A stretch of DNA of 37,106 nt from DATCJU01 sp036562635 (GCA_036562635.1 DATCJU010000062.1:1-37106); one strand, 5' to 3'. Numbered from the stretch's first letter, positions 14,340-21,995 are shown. Notes: generated by a model from the sequence alone, not told the origin. A program made the numbers and translations.

Positions 14340-15857
14340 TCATGCTCGCCGTGTCGTGTAGTTGGGGGCCTCGACGGTCATCGTGATGTCGTGCGGGTGG
14401 CTCTCCTTCAACCCTGCCGCCGTGATCCGCACCAGGGAAGCCCGCTGCAGGTCCTCGATGGTCGCCGAGCCGGTGTAGCCCATCGCGGCCCGCAGCCCGC
14501 CCACCAGCTGGTGCACCACCTGGGCCAACGGCCCGCGGAAGGGCACCCGGCCCTCGACGCCCTCAGGGACCAGCTTGTCCTCGCTGAGTACGTCGTCCTG
14601 GAAGTACCGGTCCTTGGAGTAGGACCTGGCCTGGCCGCGGGACTGCATGGCGCCCAGGGAGCCCATGCCACGGTAGGTCTTGTACTGCTTGCCGTTGACC
14701 AGGATCAGTTCGCCCGGCGCCTCGGCGGTACCTGCGAGCAGGCTGCCCAGCATGACGGTGCTGGCACCCGCGGCGATCGCCTTGGCGATGTCCCCGGAGT
14801 ACTGGATGCCGCCGTCACCGATCACCGGCACCCCGGCCTCCTGGCAGACCTGCGCGGCCTCGTAGATGGCGGTGACCTGGGGTACGCCCACACCGGCGAC
14901 CACCCGGGTGGTGCAGATCGAGCCCGGCCCGACCCCCACCTTCACCCCGTCGGCACCGGCCTCGACGAGGGCCTGCGCCCCGGCCCGGGTGGCGACGTTG
15001 CCGCCGACCACGTCCACCGAGTCGCCCAGCTCCTTCTTCAGCTTGGACACCATGTCCAGCACGTTGCGCTGGTGCCCGTGCGCGGTGTCCACCACCAGCA
15101 CGTCCACCCCGGCGTCGACCAGGGTCATCGCCCGCTGGTAGGCGTCCGCACCCACACCGACCGCCGCGCCGACCAGCAGCCGGCCGTCGGGGTCCTTGGT
15201 CGCGTTGGGGTACTGCTCGGTCTTGACGAAGTCCTTGACCGTGATCAGGCCGCGCAGCTTGCCCGCACCGTCGACGATCGGCAGCTTCTCCACCTTGTGC
15301 CGGCGCAGCAGGTTCAGCGCGGCCTCGGCCGTGACACCGACCTGGGCGGTGATCAGCGGCATCTTGGTCATGACCTCGCGGACCGGCCTGCTGTGGTCCA
15401 CCTCGAACCGCATGTCGCGGTTGGTGATGATGCCGACCAGGGTGCCGTCGGCGTCGGTGACCGGAACACCGGAGATGCGGTAGCGGGCGCAGAGCGCGTC
15501 CACCTCGGCCAGGGTGTCGTCGGGGGAACAGGTGACCGGGTCGGTCACCATGCCCGCCTCGGACCGCTTCACCACCTCGACCTGGGCCGCCTGGTCCTCG
15601 ATCGACAGGTTGCGGTGCAACACGCCCATACCGCCCAGACGCGCCATCGCGATGGCCATCCGGGCCTCGGTCACGGTGTCCATCGCGGACGACACCAGCG
15701 GGACACGCAGGGTGATGTTGCGGGACAGCCGGCTGGTGGTGTCCACCTCGCTGGGGATGACGTCGGACTCGGCAGGCAGCAGGAGCACGTCGTCGAAGGT
15801 GAGTCCGAGCATGGCGAACTTCGTCGGCAGGCCGGTGGCGTTGAGCTCGCTGGTCAT
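14340..15857 (-). CDS. guaB: Inosine-5'-monophosphate dehydrogenase
   Basis: A 505-residue IMP dehydrogenase, which converts IMP to XMP with NAD+, the committed step to GMP. The barrel begins LTFDDVLLLPAESDVIPSEV. Two CBS domains are inserted at about residues 110-225 (MVTDPVTCSPDDTLAEVDAL; GIITNRDMRF; KVEKLPIVDGAGKLRGLITV). The catalytic loop GPGSICTTRVVAGVGVPQ has nucleophile C315. The flap includes YRGMGSLGAMQ and the mobile segment RSYSKDRYFQDD. ATG 15857 is used; AGGAAGG lies about 13 bases upstream, rather far. The in-frame extension to 16067 is not IMPDH-like. The gene is divergent from the DUF5319 gene, an arrangement shared with mycobacteria. Confidence 0.98.
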   Translation of the reverse strand: MTSELNATGLPTKFAMLGLTFDDVLLLPAESDVIPSEVDTTSRLSRNITLRVPLVSSAMDTVTEARMAIAMARLGGMGVLHRNLSIEDQAAQVEVVKRSEAGMVTDPVTCSPDDTLAEVDALCARYRISGVPVTDADGTLVGIITNRDMRFEVDHSRPVREVMTKMPLITAQVGVTAEAALNLLRRHKVEKLPIVDGAGKLRGLITVKDFVKTEQYPNATKDPDGRLLVGAAVGVGADAYQRAMTLVDAGVDVLVVDTAHGHQRNVLDMVSKLKKELGDSVDVVGGNVATRAGAQALVEAGADGVKVGVGPGSICTTRVVAGVGVPQVTAIYEAAQVCQEAGVPVIGDGGIQYSGDIAKAIAAGASTVMLGSLLAGTAEAPGELILVNGKQYKTYRGMGSLGAMQSRGQARSYSKDRYFQDDVLSEDKLVPEGVEGRVPFRGPLAQVVHQLVGGLRAAMGYTGSATIEDLQRASLVRITAAGLKESHPHDITMTVEAPNYTTRRA

Positions 15858-16118
15858 GACGGGTGGCTGACCTTCCTGGGGCGCCGGTCGCGCCGGATCG
15901 GGGTCGGGCCGTGAGCCGAGGTGGCCGGGTACATGCACCGGAACGGCTCCTGGCGGGACAGATGTATCCATGCTAAAGGACGCGCCGCCCCGCTCCTCGG
16001 GCCGAGGCGGCAACGGCCGGGGACACCGCCCCAGGTCACCGGGGTCCGGCCAGCCGAAGATCCACAACCGGGTCGCCCTCGTGCGTGGCCACCCCGGCGC
16101 GGGGCCCGACCCGCCCGG

Positions 16119-16124
16119 TACGGT
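16119..16124 (+). promoter_or_regulatory. Putative -10 hexamer for the DUF5319 gene
   Basis: TACGGT ends eight bases before the GTG at 16133 with no Shine-Dalgarno between, which suggests a leaderless mRNA. Confidence 0.45.
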
Positions 16125-16132
16125 GCGTTGCC

Positions 16133-16519
16133 GTGCCGCATGACGCGTTGCCTCCAGACCCCTTCGCGGGAGACCCGGACGACCCGGCCCGCGCGCTGGG
16201 CGAGCCGGACGAGGAACCTGCCCGGCCGCTCAGCGAGACCGAAGTCGCGGAGCTGATGTCCGACCTGGCCGATCTCTCGGTGTACCAGGCCCTGCTGGAG
16301 CCACGTGGCATCCGCGGGATCGTGGTGGACTGCCACGACTGCGGAGAACCCCACTACCACGACTGGGAGCTGCTGCGCGCCAGCCTGCAGCAGTTGCTCG
16401 TCGACGGCCGGATGCGTCCCCACGAACCGGCCTACGACCCCGATCCGGCGACGTACGTGAGCTGGGAGTACTGCCGGGGCTTCACCGACGGGGTGACCGC
16501 AACCGAAAGCAGCCGCTGA
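16133..16519 (+). CDS. DUF5319 family protein (Rv3412-like)
   Basis: A 128-residue acidic cytoplasmic protein, conserved between guaB and sigD in actinobacteria and known only as a domain of unknown function. The N-terminus is Asp/Pro-rich (MPHDALPPDPFAGDPDDPA). The conserved core follows: SETEVAELMSDLADLSVYQA, then GIVVDCHDCGEPHYHDWELL with a Cys-His-Cys-His-rich patch that might bind metal, then TYVSWEYCRGFTDG. GTG 16133 is chosen because the conserved N-terminus begins there and a TACGGT hexamer lies eight bases upstream. A longer ATG start at 16085 is less likely. The stop codon is embedded in the terminator stem. No function can be assigned. Confidence 0.8.
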   Translation: MPHDALPPDPFAGDPDDPARALGEPDEEPARPLSETEVAELMSDLADLSVYQALLEPRGIRGIVVDCHDCGEPHYHDWELLRASLQQLLVDGRMRPHEPAYDPDPATYVSWEYCRGFTDGVTATESSR

Positions 16520-16547
16520 CCGGGCCCTCGCGGCCCGGTCAGCGGCT
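16511..16547. terminator. Bidirectional terminator overlapping a stop codon
   Basis: A perfect 16-bp stem (16511-16526 with 16532-16547) with a 5-base loop. The 5' arm contains the TGA of the DUF5319 gene, and the hairpin also faces the end of the convergent rsdA gene. Confidence 0.88.
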
Positions 16548-16590
16548 GCCGGCCGTGTCACGGCGGGACTCGTCCCGCTCCGGGTTCGGG

Positions 16591-17529
16591 TCAGTTCGTC
16601 CCGCTACCGCCCTGCTCGTTACCGCTGGTTCCCTCCCCGCTCCGGGGTCCCTCCCAGCCGCTGCTGGGCCACTCCGGGGTGCTGGACGGCCAGCTGGGCG
16701 GGGTGCTGGTGGGCTCGGGGCTGGACGAGACCGGCGGGCTGACGGGGGTGGTCGACGGGCGGGTGCTCGGCGTGCTCGGGCTCGTCGACGAGCTCCCGGA
16801 CGGGGGCGCCAGAACCGCGCTGGAGGTCGGGTCGTCGGTCCGCGTGTCGGACGTCGGCGGCTCGCTGGTGGCCAGCTCGTCCATCAACGACTCGTGCCGG
16901 GCGGCTAGATCGGCCTGCCCGTCCTCGGCCGCGACCTCGGCCAGTGCGGCCTCGGCCCGGGTCAGGGCGGCCCGTGCCTCGGCGATCCGGCCCTCGGTGA
17001 TGGCGTTCTCGGCGGTGCTCAGCTCCGCCCGGACCGAGGCGGCGGCCTCGACCGAGCGGGCGTGCTCGGAGTAGAGCACCCGGCTCAGCCCCCACAGGGC
17101 GTCCCCCGGCTCGGCCTGCCGTGCAGCAAGCCCGACACCGGTGAACGCGATCGCCAGCACCGCGGCGGCCGTGGCCAACGGCACGAAGAACCGGGGGTGA
17201 CGTCGCCTCGGAGCCTTCGCCGCGGCGATGACGTGCAACGCGGTGTCGGTGTCGACCAGCTCGCCGAACGGCTCGGAGTCCACGTCCCGACGCCACGCCA
17301 GGAGCAGGGCACGCAGCTCCTCGTCCGATCCGGACTCGGAGACGCTGGGGTCGGGCCCACCCAGGGCGTCGAGCAGGAGATCGTCCGATCGGACCGCCGC
17401 CAGGTCCACGGGCTCGGCCGACTCGGCGCTGTCGACACCACCCTCGACGGACAGCCGGTCCTCCGCGGTCAGTGCGGCATCTCGCTTGTCACGGCGTTCC
17501 ACGTCTTCCTCGTCGTGCCGCTCGGCCAC
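16591..17529 (-). CDS. rsdA: Anti-sigma-D factor RsdA-like membrane protein
   Basis: A 312-residue membrane protein directly after sigD (its GTG follows the sigD TGA with no gap). The conserved sigma-binding segment of RsdA is recognisable at residues 41-57 (VDLAAVRSDDLLLDALG). A basic stretch (KAPRRRHPRF) leads into one membrane helix at about 114-136. Outside the membrane is a helical, Ala/Glu-rich, coiled-coil-like part (about 140-210, SVEAAASVRAELSTAENAIT). A Ser/Pro/Thr-rich tail to the C-terminus includes PTSTPPSWPSSTPEWPSSGW. It should hold SigD at the membrane; in mycobacteria RsdA is removed by regulated proteolysis after phosphorylation. The role is assigned from synteny plus the binding motif. 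Confidence 0.88.
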   Translation of the reverse strand: MAERHDEEDVERRDKRDAALTAEDRLSVEGGVDSAESAEPVDLAAVRSDDLLLDALGGPDPSVSESGSDEELRALLLAWRRDVDSEPFGELVDTDTALHVIAAAKAPRRRHPRFFVPLATAAAVLAIAFTGVGLAARQAEPGDALWGLSRVLYSEHARSVEAAASVRAELSTAENAITEGRIAEARAALTRAEAALAEVAAEDGQADLAARHESLMDELATSEPPTSDTRTDDPTSSAVLAPPSGSSSTSPSTPSTRPSTTPVSPPVSSSPEPTSTPPSWPSSTPEWPSSGWEGPRSGEGTSGNEQGGSGTN

Positions 17530-18102
17530 TCAGACCACCTCCTCCGCGGCCAGCGTCTTGCGGAGCCGGGCAAGGGCCCGGTGCTGAGCCACACGCACGG
17601 CCCCGGGGGTCGACCCGACCGCCTCGGCCGTCTCCTCCGCGGACAGCCCCATGACCACCCGGAGCAGCAGGATCTCCCGCTGTTTCGGCGGAAGAACACG
17701 CAGAAGGTGAGCCATCCGGTCGGAGAGTTCACCGTGCATGGCACGCTGTTCCGGCCCTGCGTCCGTCTCCGGAGCATCCGGCACCTCGGGCACCGGCTCG
17801 GACCGGTTACGAGCCGCCGAACGATGCGCGTCCGCCACCTTGTGCGCCGCGATGCCGTAGACGAAAGCCAGGAACGGTCGCCCCTGGTCCCGGTAGCTCG
17901 GCAGTGCTGTGAGCACGGCGAGACACACCTCCTGGGCGACGTCGTCCGCCGAAGCGAACGAGCGTTCCTGCCTTCCGACCCTGGCGCGGCAGTATCGCAC
18001 CACAAGGGGACGGATCATCGTCAGCAGTCGTTCGACCGCCTGACGATCGCCTTCGACGGCGGCACCGACGACGGCATCGAACCCGTCCCCCGTGTTGGTC
18101 AT
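17530..18102 (-). CDS. sigD: RNA polymerase ECF sigma factor SigD
   Basis: A 190-residue ECF sigma factor. Region 2 runs about residues 25-95 (VERLLTMIRPLVVRYCRARV, ASADDVAQEVCLAVLTALPS, FLAFVYGIAAHKVADAHRSA) and region 4 about 125-185 (LLRVLPPKQREILLLRVVMG, LSAEETAEAVGSTPGAVRVA). There is no anti-sigma domain in the protein; the partner is the next gene. ATG 18102 is used; the frame is open to 18192, but the extension is unlike the family. There is no clear Shine-Dalgarno, as for several genes here. In mycobacteria SigD serves stringent-response and starvation genes. It is preceded by a large gene-free stretch that must hold its promoter. Confidence 0.93.
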   Translation of the reverse strand: MTNTGDGFDAVVGAAVEGDRQAVERLLTMIRPLVVRYCRARVGRQERSFASADDVAQEVCLAVLTALPSYRDQGRPFLAFVYGIAAHKVADAHRSAARNRSEPVPEVPDAPETDAGPEQRAMHGELSDRMAHLLRVLPPKQREILLLRVVMGLSAEETAEAVGSTPGAVRVAQHRALARLRKTLAAEEVV

Positions 18103-18771
18103 CGCAGAAAGCAGCCCCGGTGTTACGCGTAGGCGGACCAGAGTTGACGGGTCATCACACCACAGCACACCGTGCCGTGTCCTCCCACCCACCCCGCCGC
18201 CGGATCGGAACTGCGACTCCGCCCCGTACGCGGAGGGTGCGGGAACGTGACGAACCCATCGGTCTCACCGTACCGGTCAAGGTCGCGTCAATGGATCGGG
18301 GGCACCGACCTCCATCCACTCTGTGCAACGAAACGCTCACCAACGGATGCCCGGGCACGACCGGTCGCCCGACCGACGGCATCGGACGCGTACCACCCGG
18401 CGGGCACGGCGACACCGCACCGGGCAGTTCCCGGACGCCGCGACGAAGTGAGACCGACGCGACGTCTGCCGTCGAACCTGCACCGGAACCGGGCACATGG
18501 CACGACCACCACCCGGCGCTGCGGCGAGCAGCCCCGAGCTCGCCACGAACACCGGGGCACGGTCGCCCGGCACGGCCGGGCCTTCCCCCACCGACGGTGG
18601 CTCCGCCCTCGTGTCCGCCCGGCCCGGCACCGCGACACGGCCCGGCGAGGACGGCCCGTGCCGTGACACGCAGCCGGACGGCCAGGTGACCGACGTCGTT
18701 TCCGTGTCGCCGTACAGCGGCGCGGTTCCCACCGGCCGGGAAGGTTCCCGGTGGTGGACGAGGCGGAGCGT
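18103..18771. other. Long non-coding stretch between sigD and the bldM-like gene
   Basis: About 670 bp with only Arg/Pro-rich spurious frames on both strands; none looks like a protein. It should carry the sigD promoter on the minus strand, but I could not place a convincing -35/-10 pair. At its right end lies a hairpin CCGGGA-AGGT-TCCCGG (18736-18751), nested inside a competing CCACCGG/CCGGTGG pair (18729-18754). A small RNA or long 5' UTR is possible but not shown. Confidence 0.5.
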
Positions 18772-18811
18772 GGCCGGACGTTCACCGGCGTACGCCGGTG
18801 CGCGTCCGGCC
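18772..18811 (-). terminator. Terminator of the bldM-like gene containing an 18-bp palindrome
   Basis: The core CACCGGCGTACGCCGGTG (18783-18800) is a perfect palindrome. It is extended, after two unpaired or wobble positions, by GGCCGGACG (18772-18780) with CGTCCGGCC (18803-18811). It lies about 50 bases past the bldM-like stop and is the strongest stem in the gap. Confidence 0.65.
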
Positions 18812-18860
18812 CCGTACGAGGTGCAGCGCACAGCCCGTCGGGACGGCGGGGGCGGGTCGC

Positions 18861-19457
18861 TCAGGAGACGAGCCCGCGCCGGAAACCGTGCGCCACAGCC
18901 TGCGCGCGGTCCCGCACCCCGAGCTTGCGGAACAGGCGACGGGCGTGCGTCTTGACCGTGTCCTCCGACAGGTAGAGCTCCCGACCGATCTGGCCGTTGC
19001 TCTTGCCCTGGCTCATCCCACGCAGGACCTGCAGCTCCCGCTCGGTGAGCTGGACGCCCGGGTCGGACGGCTGCCGAGGAGCAGGGACGGAGGTGCTGGC
19101 CAGGGTGTGCGCCAGGGCGGCGACCAGCTCAGGACGCGAGGCGTCCCACCGCAGGTAGCCACGCGCGCCACCGGCGATGGCGGCCGCGATGCTGCCCGCG
19201 TCGTCGGGTGCACCGAACACGATCACGTTGGCTTGGGGGTGTGCGGAAACCAACCGCCGGGTCGCTTCCACCCCGGTCGGCACGGCACGCTGGGTGCCCA
19301 CCAGGACCACGTCGACCGGCTGGCGGGAGTACCGCGCCAGCAACTCGTCACCGTGCGCGACGCAGTCGATCCTGCTCACACCTGGCACCGCGGACATGAC
19401 GCGGGTGAGACCCTCCCGGACGCTGCGCCGGTCATCGCAGATCAGGACCGTCGTCAC
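18861..19457 (-). CDS. bldM: BldM-like orphan response regulator with degenerate receiver
   Basis: A 198-residue FixJ/NarL-type regulator closely resembling Streptomyces BldM in length, in sequence and in location near whiD/whiB3, sigma gene and guaB. The receiver keeps the acidic pair D8-D9. However, the phospho-acceptor position is G54 (VDVVLVGTQ), the conserved Thr position is G82 and the conserved Lys position is W104 (GYLRWDAS), so phosphorylation by a kinase is not expected. The LuxR helix-turn-helix is intact (LTERELQVLRGMSQGKSNGQ, then LYLSEDTVKTHARRLFRKLG) and ends RRGLVS, as in BldM. GTG 19457 has GGAAGGAG five bases upstream. It is the last gene of the MerR-repeat protein-bldM run. 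The predicted role is a phosphorylation-independent developmental regulator. Confidence 0.85.
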   Translation of the reverse strand: MTTVLICDDRRSVREGLTRVMSAVPGVSRIDCVAHGDELLARYSRQPVDVVLVGTQRAVPTGVEATRRLVSAHPQANVIVFGAPDDAGSIAAAIAGGARGYLRWDASRPELVAALAHTLASTSVPAPRQPSDPGVQLTERELQVLRGMSQGKSNGQIGRELYLSEDTVKTHARRLFRKLGVRDRAQAVAHGFRRGLVS

Positions 19458-19519
19458 GAGGACTCCTTCCTGCAGCCGAGTGACGTTCCTCCTCCCCTAT
19501 CGGACGCTCGGGGCCCAAC

Positions 19520-19550
19520 CTTGACACGATCTGGTGCTTTATCCGTCAAG
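19520..19550. promoter_or_regulatory. Inverted repeat upstream of the bldM-like gene
   Basis: CTTGAC (19520-19525) and GTCAAG (19545-19550) form an inverted pair 19 bp apart, 63 bases upstream of the bldM start and overlapping the end of the preceding gene. Either arm resembles a -35 (TTGACA/TTGACG), but no matching -10 is clear. It may be an operator or internal promoter. Confidence 0.3.
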
Positions 19551-20492
19551 AATCTGCCCGTCTGCCGCCGTGGGGTTGATCGCCGGAACGGAGCACTCCG
19601 TGGGTATCCACGGTGACGCCACGGCCAGCTCCCGCGCAACCGGATCAGCCCGGAGCAGAACGTCGTCCAGGGCCTTCCGGGCCCTCCGGGCCAGTGGCGA
19701 GGCTCCGCCACGCAGTTGGTCCAGCAGCAAAGCCGCTGGCCAGAACAGGGGTACCAACCGGTGCCGGTCGGCCAGGTCCACGGCCTGTTCGAGTACCGCC
19801 TCCGCGGCCGGGTCGCCCGCCGTGGCCAGGGCGGCCCCCAGCACCATGGCGGACTTGACCCGATGCCGGACCGAAACCGACCGATCGGTACGTTCCAGGG
19901 CCCGCTCGGCGTGCCGGACGGCCGTGCCCGGATCGTCCGCGGCGAGCGCGACCTCCGCGGCCACCCACGCCAGGCGCACCTCGGAGCGCCAGCCCGCCTC
20001 CGCGGCCACGGCGGTGTCGACGGCCACGGCATGCAGCCTCCGGGCCTCGTCCACCCGCCCCAGGCCGATGGCGTCGGCGGCCAACCCGAGCAGTGCGTCC
20101 ACCCGGGCACCGGTCACGTCCATCCCGTCCGGATCGGGCCGTCCCAGCCGGGTGCGCCCCTCGGAAACCGTCGGGCCGGTGACCAACCGCAGGGCCCGGG
20201 CGTCCCACGCCCGGGCCGCCGCGTGCCCGCCGAGCTGCCGCCGGTGCGAGGCGAGCGTGCTGGCCGCGAGCGAGGCCAGCACCGGGTCCGCCTCACCCAC
20301 CAGCCCCTCCAGCACCGTGGCCGCGGCGGCGTAGTGCCCACGGCCGCCCAACGCGACCGCGGCGAGCCACCGCGCCACCGGATCCGTGCTGCACGCCGCG
20401 GCGTGCACCGGACGCTCCGGGGTCTCACCGAAGGCGGCCAGGCGCGCTGCAACGACCTCGGACCCGGAGTCCGCCTGGCCGGACGCGCTCAT
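19539..20492 (-). CDS. Helical-repeat (TPR-like) protein of unknown function
   Basis: A 317-residue, Ala/Arg-rich, all-helical protein without signal peptide or membrane segment. Repeated units of about 35-40 residues can be made out, for example DPVARWLAAVALGGRGHYAA, LGLAADAIGLGRVDEARRLH and DPGTAVRHAERALERTDRSV, and these look like degenerate TPR motifs. ATG 20492 overlaps the stop of the MerR gene as ATGA, so the two are translationally coupled. A bldM-like gene follows after 81 bp. It sits where M. tuberculosis has Rv3415c, a conserved hypothetical, and may be its counterpart. TPR proteins usually mediate protein contacts, so a partner of the MerR regulator is a reasonable guess. The frame extends upstream to 21113 but is a shadow of the MerR gene there. 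Confidence 0.75.
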   Translation of the reverse strand: MSASGQADSGSEVVAARLAAFGETPERPVHAAACSTDPVARWLAAVALGGRGHYAAAATVLEGLVGEADPVLASLAASTLASHRRQLGGHAAARAWDARALRLVTGPTVSEGRTRLGRPDPDGMDVTGARVDALLGLAADAIGLGRVDEARRLHAVAVDTAVAAEAGWRSEVRLAWVAAEVALAADDPGTAVRHAERALERTDRSVSVRHRVKSAMVLGAALATAGDPAAEAVLEQAVDLADRHRLVPLFWPAALLLDQLRGGASPLARRARKALDDVLLRADPVARELAVASPWIPTECSVPAINPTAADGQILDG

Positions 20493-21778
20493 CGGCTGCC
20501 CGCCTGCCGGGAACGGTCCGGCTCCTGCGAGAGCTCCTCCCCGGTGCCTTCCCGTTCCTCGGCGGGAGGCGACTCGTCGGCCCCTTCGAGCGGAGCGGAC
20601 GGTCGAGCCCGCCGTGTCGCCCGGACGGCCCGCTCCGGGCCGAGCACGACCTGCTCGATGCGGTCGACGGCCGAGCCGAGCCCGTGGAGCAGTTCCACCT
20701 GGAGCGGCAACAGAACGGGATCCCAGCCCGGCCCCCCGGCGAAGATGCGCATCCGCTGTCGCATCCGGGGCAACCCGTTGATCAGCTCGGGATCGGCGTG
20801 CCGCGGCAGGTGCGCCCAGAGGAAGATCGCGGACGGCGCGACACGGCGCACCGCGGCGGCCAGGGCCTCCGCCGGCAGGCCGGTACCCAGGAGCCGGGTA
20901 CCGACTCCTCGCTGCGCCAGCGCCGCGTTCAGCGCCCGCAACGGGAGCGCGTGCTGCTCGTCGGGGACGCCGGCCAGCAGCACGGGGCGGGCGGTGAGTG
21001 GAGGCGGCGCCGTGGCCAGCACCTGGGCCAGCGCGGCGGTCACGCACTCGGTCAGCATGTGCTCGACCTCGACGTAGACGCCGGAGTGCTCCCAGCGCTC
21101 CGCGACGGCGCACAGCACCGGACGGATCACGCCGTCCCAGGTCGCGACGACGCCCTCCTCGGTGATGGACTCGTTCAACAGTTGGAGAGCTGCCGCGGCG
21201 TCCATGGCCAGTGCAGCCCGCCCGAGCCCTCTGGCGCGGCGGCTGCTCCCCGGCAGCCGCAGCACGCGCCCACCGCCACCCGTGCCGCTCTCCCCGGACT
21301 CGACGGTGCCCGCGAGCAGCAACGGTTCGTCGGGCTCGGTGTGGGTATCCCCCTGGTGCTCCTGGTGCTCCTCGGAGCCCGACGGACGTGCACCCGTGCC
21401 GGATCGCAGGGAGGGAAGGGGGGCGGTAAGGGCATACCGGGCGGCCTCTGCCGGTGAGGCTCCGCGAAGCAGAGCCCGTTGCATGAGTTCCAGTCTGGCC
21501 ACGTCCCGAGGCCCGTATCTGCGGTGCTTGCCGCTGGTGTGATCGCTGGGTCCGAGTCCGTAGCGGCGATCCCAGGTCCGCAGGGTGGCGGGGGCCACCC
21601 CGAGTCGCCGGGCCACCGCGGCCACGGTCAACCGGGGTTCGGACGGATCGGACGGGCTGTACGAGCTGGCCGAACTATGCGATGGGTCGGTGTCCCCCTG
21701 CCCGTCGGGGGTTTCCCCCGGGGGCACGTCGGCACGACCCGCTGCCTCGGCTGCGTGGCCCTGGTCCCGCTGCGTCAT
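20489..21778 (-). CDS. MerR-family regulator with B12-binding domain, CarH/LitR-like
   Basis: A 429-residue regulator. About 50 disordered residues precede a MerR winged helix (TVAAVARRLGVAPATLRTWD, GKHRRYGPRDVARLELMQRA). A long Gly/Ser/Glu-rich linker follows, then the helical B12-binding module with W229-x9-E239-H240 (RWEHSGVYVEVEHMLTE) and the cobalamin-binding fold with E274-x-H276 (PDEQHALPLRALNAAL). The spacing H240 to H276 is close to that in T. thermophilus CarH, where the W-x9-E-H motif and E-x-H mark adenosylcobalamin-dependent light sensing. The C-terminal 55 residues are charged and disordered. ATG 21778 is chosen; a GTG lies directly before it. It is divergent from whiB3 and coupled to the next gene. 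DNA-binding repression relieved by light is inferred. Confidence 0.85.
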   Translation of the reverse strand: MTQRDQGHAAEAAGRADVPPGETPDGQGDTDPSHSSASSYSPSDPSEPRLTVAAVARRLGVAPATLRTWDRRYGLGPSDHTSGKHRRYGPRDVARLELMQRALLRGASPAEAARYALTAPLPSLRSGTGARPSGSEEHQEHQGDTHTEPDEPLLLAGTVESGESGTGGGGRVLRLPGSSRRARGLGRAALAMDAAAALQLLNESITEEGVVATWDGVIRPVLCAVAERWEHSGVYVEVEHMLTECVTAALAQVLATAPPPLTARPVLLAGVPDEQHALPLRALNAALAQRGVGTRLLGTGLPAEALAAAVRRVAPSAIFLWAHLPRHADPELINGLPRMRQRMRIFAGGPGWDPVLLPLQVELLHGLGSAVDRIEQVVLGPERAVRATRRARPSAPLEGADESPPAEEREGTGEELSQEPDRSRQAGSR

Positions 21779-21864
21779 CACGTCGCCATGTTGGGGGTAC
21801 CCGCCGCGCCCGGCAACCCCGCAAGTAGGCGATCCCGTTCGCCACACGGTGCTCTCTCGTACCA

Positions 21865-21893
21865 CACGTAGGGGTTCTTGAACAACTTGTGAA
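21865..21893 (-). promoter_or_regulatory. Putative promoter of the MerR/B12 gene
   Basis: On the minus strand TTCACA (21893-21888) and TACGTG (21870-21865) are separated by exactly 17 bases. The first CTTGAACAA repeat lies in the spacer, the position where MerR proteins normally bind, so autoregulation is plausible. Confidence 0.45.
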
Positions 21894-21911
21894 GCGATAA
21901 GCCTTGAACAA
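21877..21911. repeat. Two CTTGAACAA direct repeats between MerR and whiB3 promoters
   Basis: CTTGAACAA occurs at 21877-21885 and 21903-21911 (26-bp period), each next to a partial inverted half (ACAACTTGT; CCTTG-AA-CAAGG). They are a candidate operator for the MerR/B12 regulator or for the WhiB3/BldM-type proteins. Confidence 0.5.
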
Positions 21912-21932
21912 GGTTTGACTCGGTTCTACGGT
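21904..21932 (+). promoter_or_regulatory. Putative whiB3 promoter
   Basis: TTGAAC (21904-21909) and TACGGT (21927-21932) are 17 bases apart. The second CTTGAACAA repeat overlaps the -35. This predicts a 5' UTR of roughly 55 bases before GTG 21996. Confidence 0.5.
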
Positions 21933-21995
21933 GTCAATCAAGTCGCACGGCGCACCAACAGGTGGGGCACCCAACGCGGTGAGGAGGTGGTCGCG

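Noticed and set aside
18172..18955. Several overlapping 100-165 residue frames in the sigD-bldM gap
   Set aside because: All are Arg/Pro/Ser-rich on both strands with no ribosome-binding site or family pattern; the region is better described as non-coding.
19458..19550. TTGACA/TTGACG as the -35 of a bldM promoter
   Set aside because: No TANNNT hexamer at 16-18 bases on either strand; reported only as an inverted repeat of unknown role.
19716..21077. 453-residue plus-strand frame across the helical-repeat and MerR genes
   Set aside because: It crosses two genes whose minus-strand products are coherent; the translation is Arg/Pro-rich without any domain.
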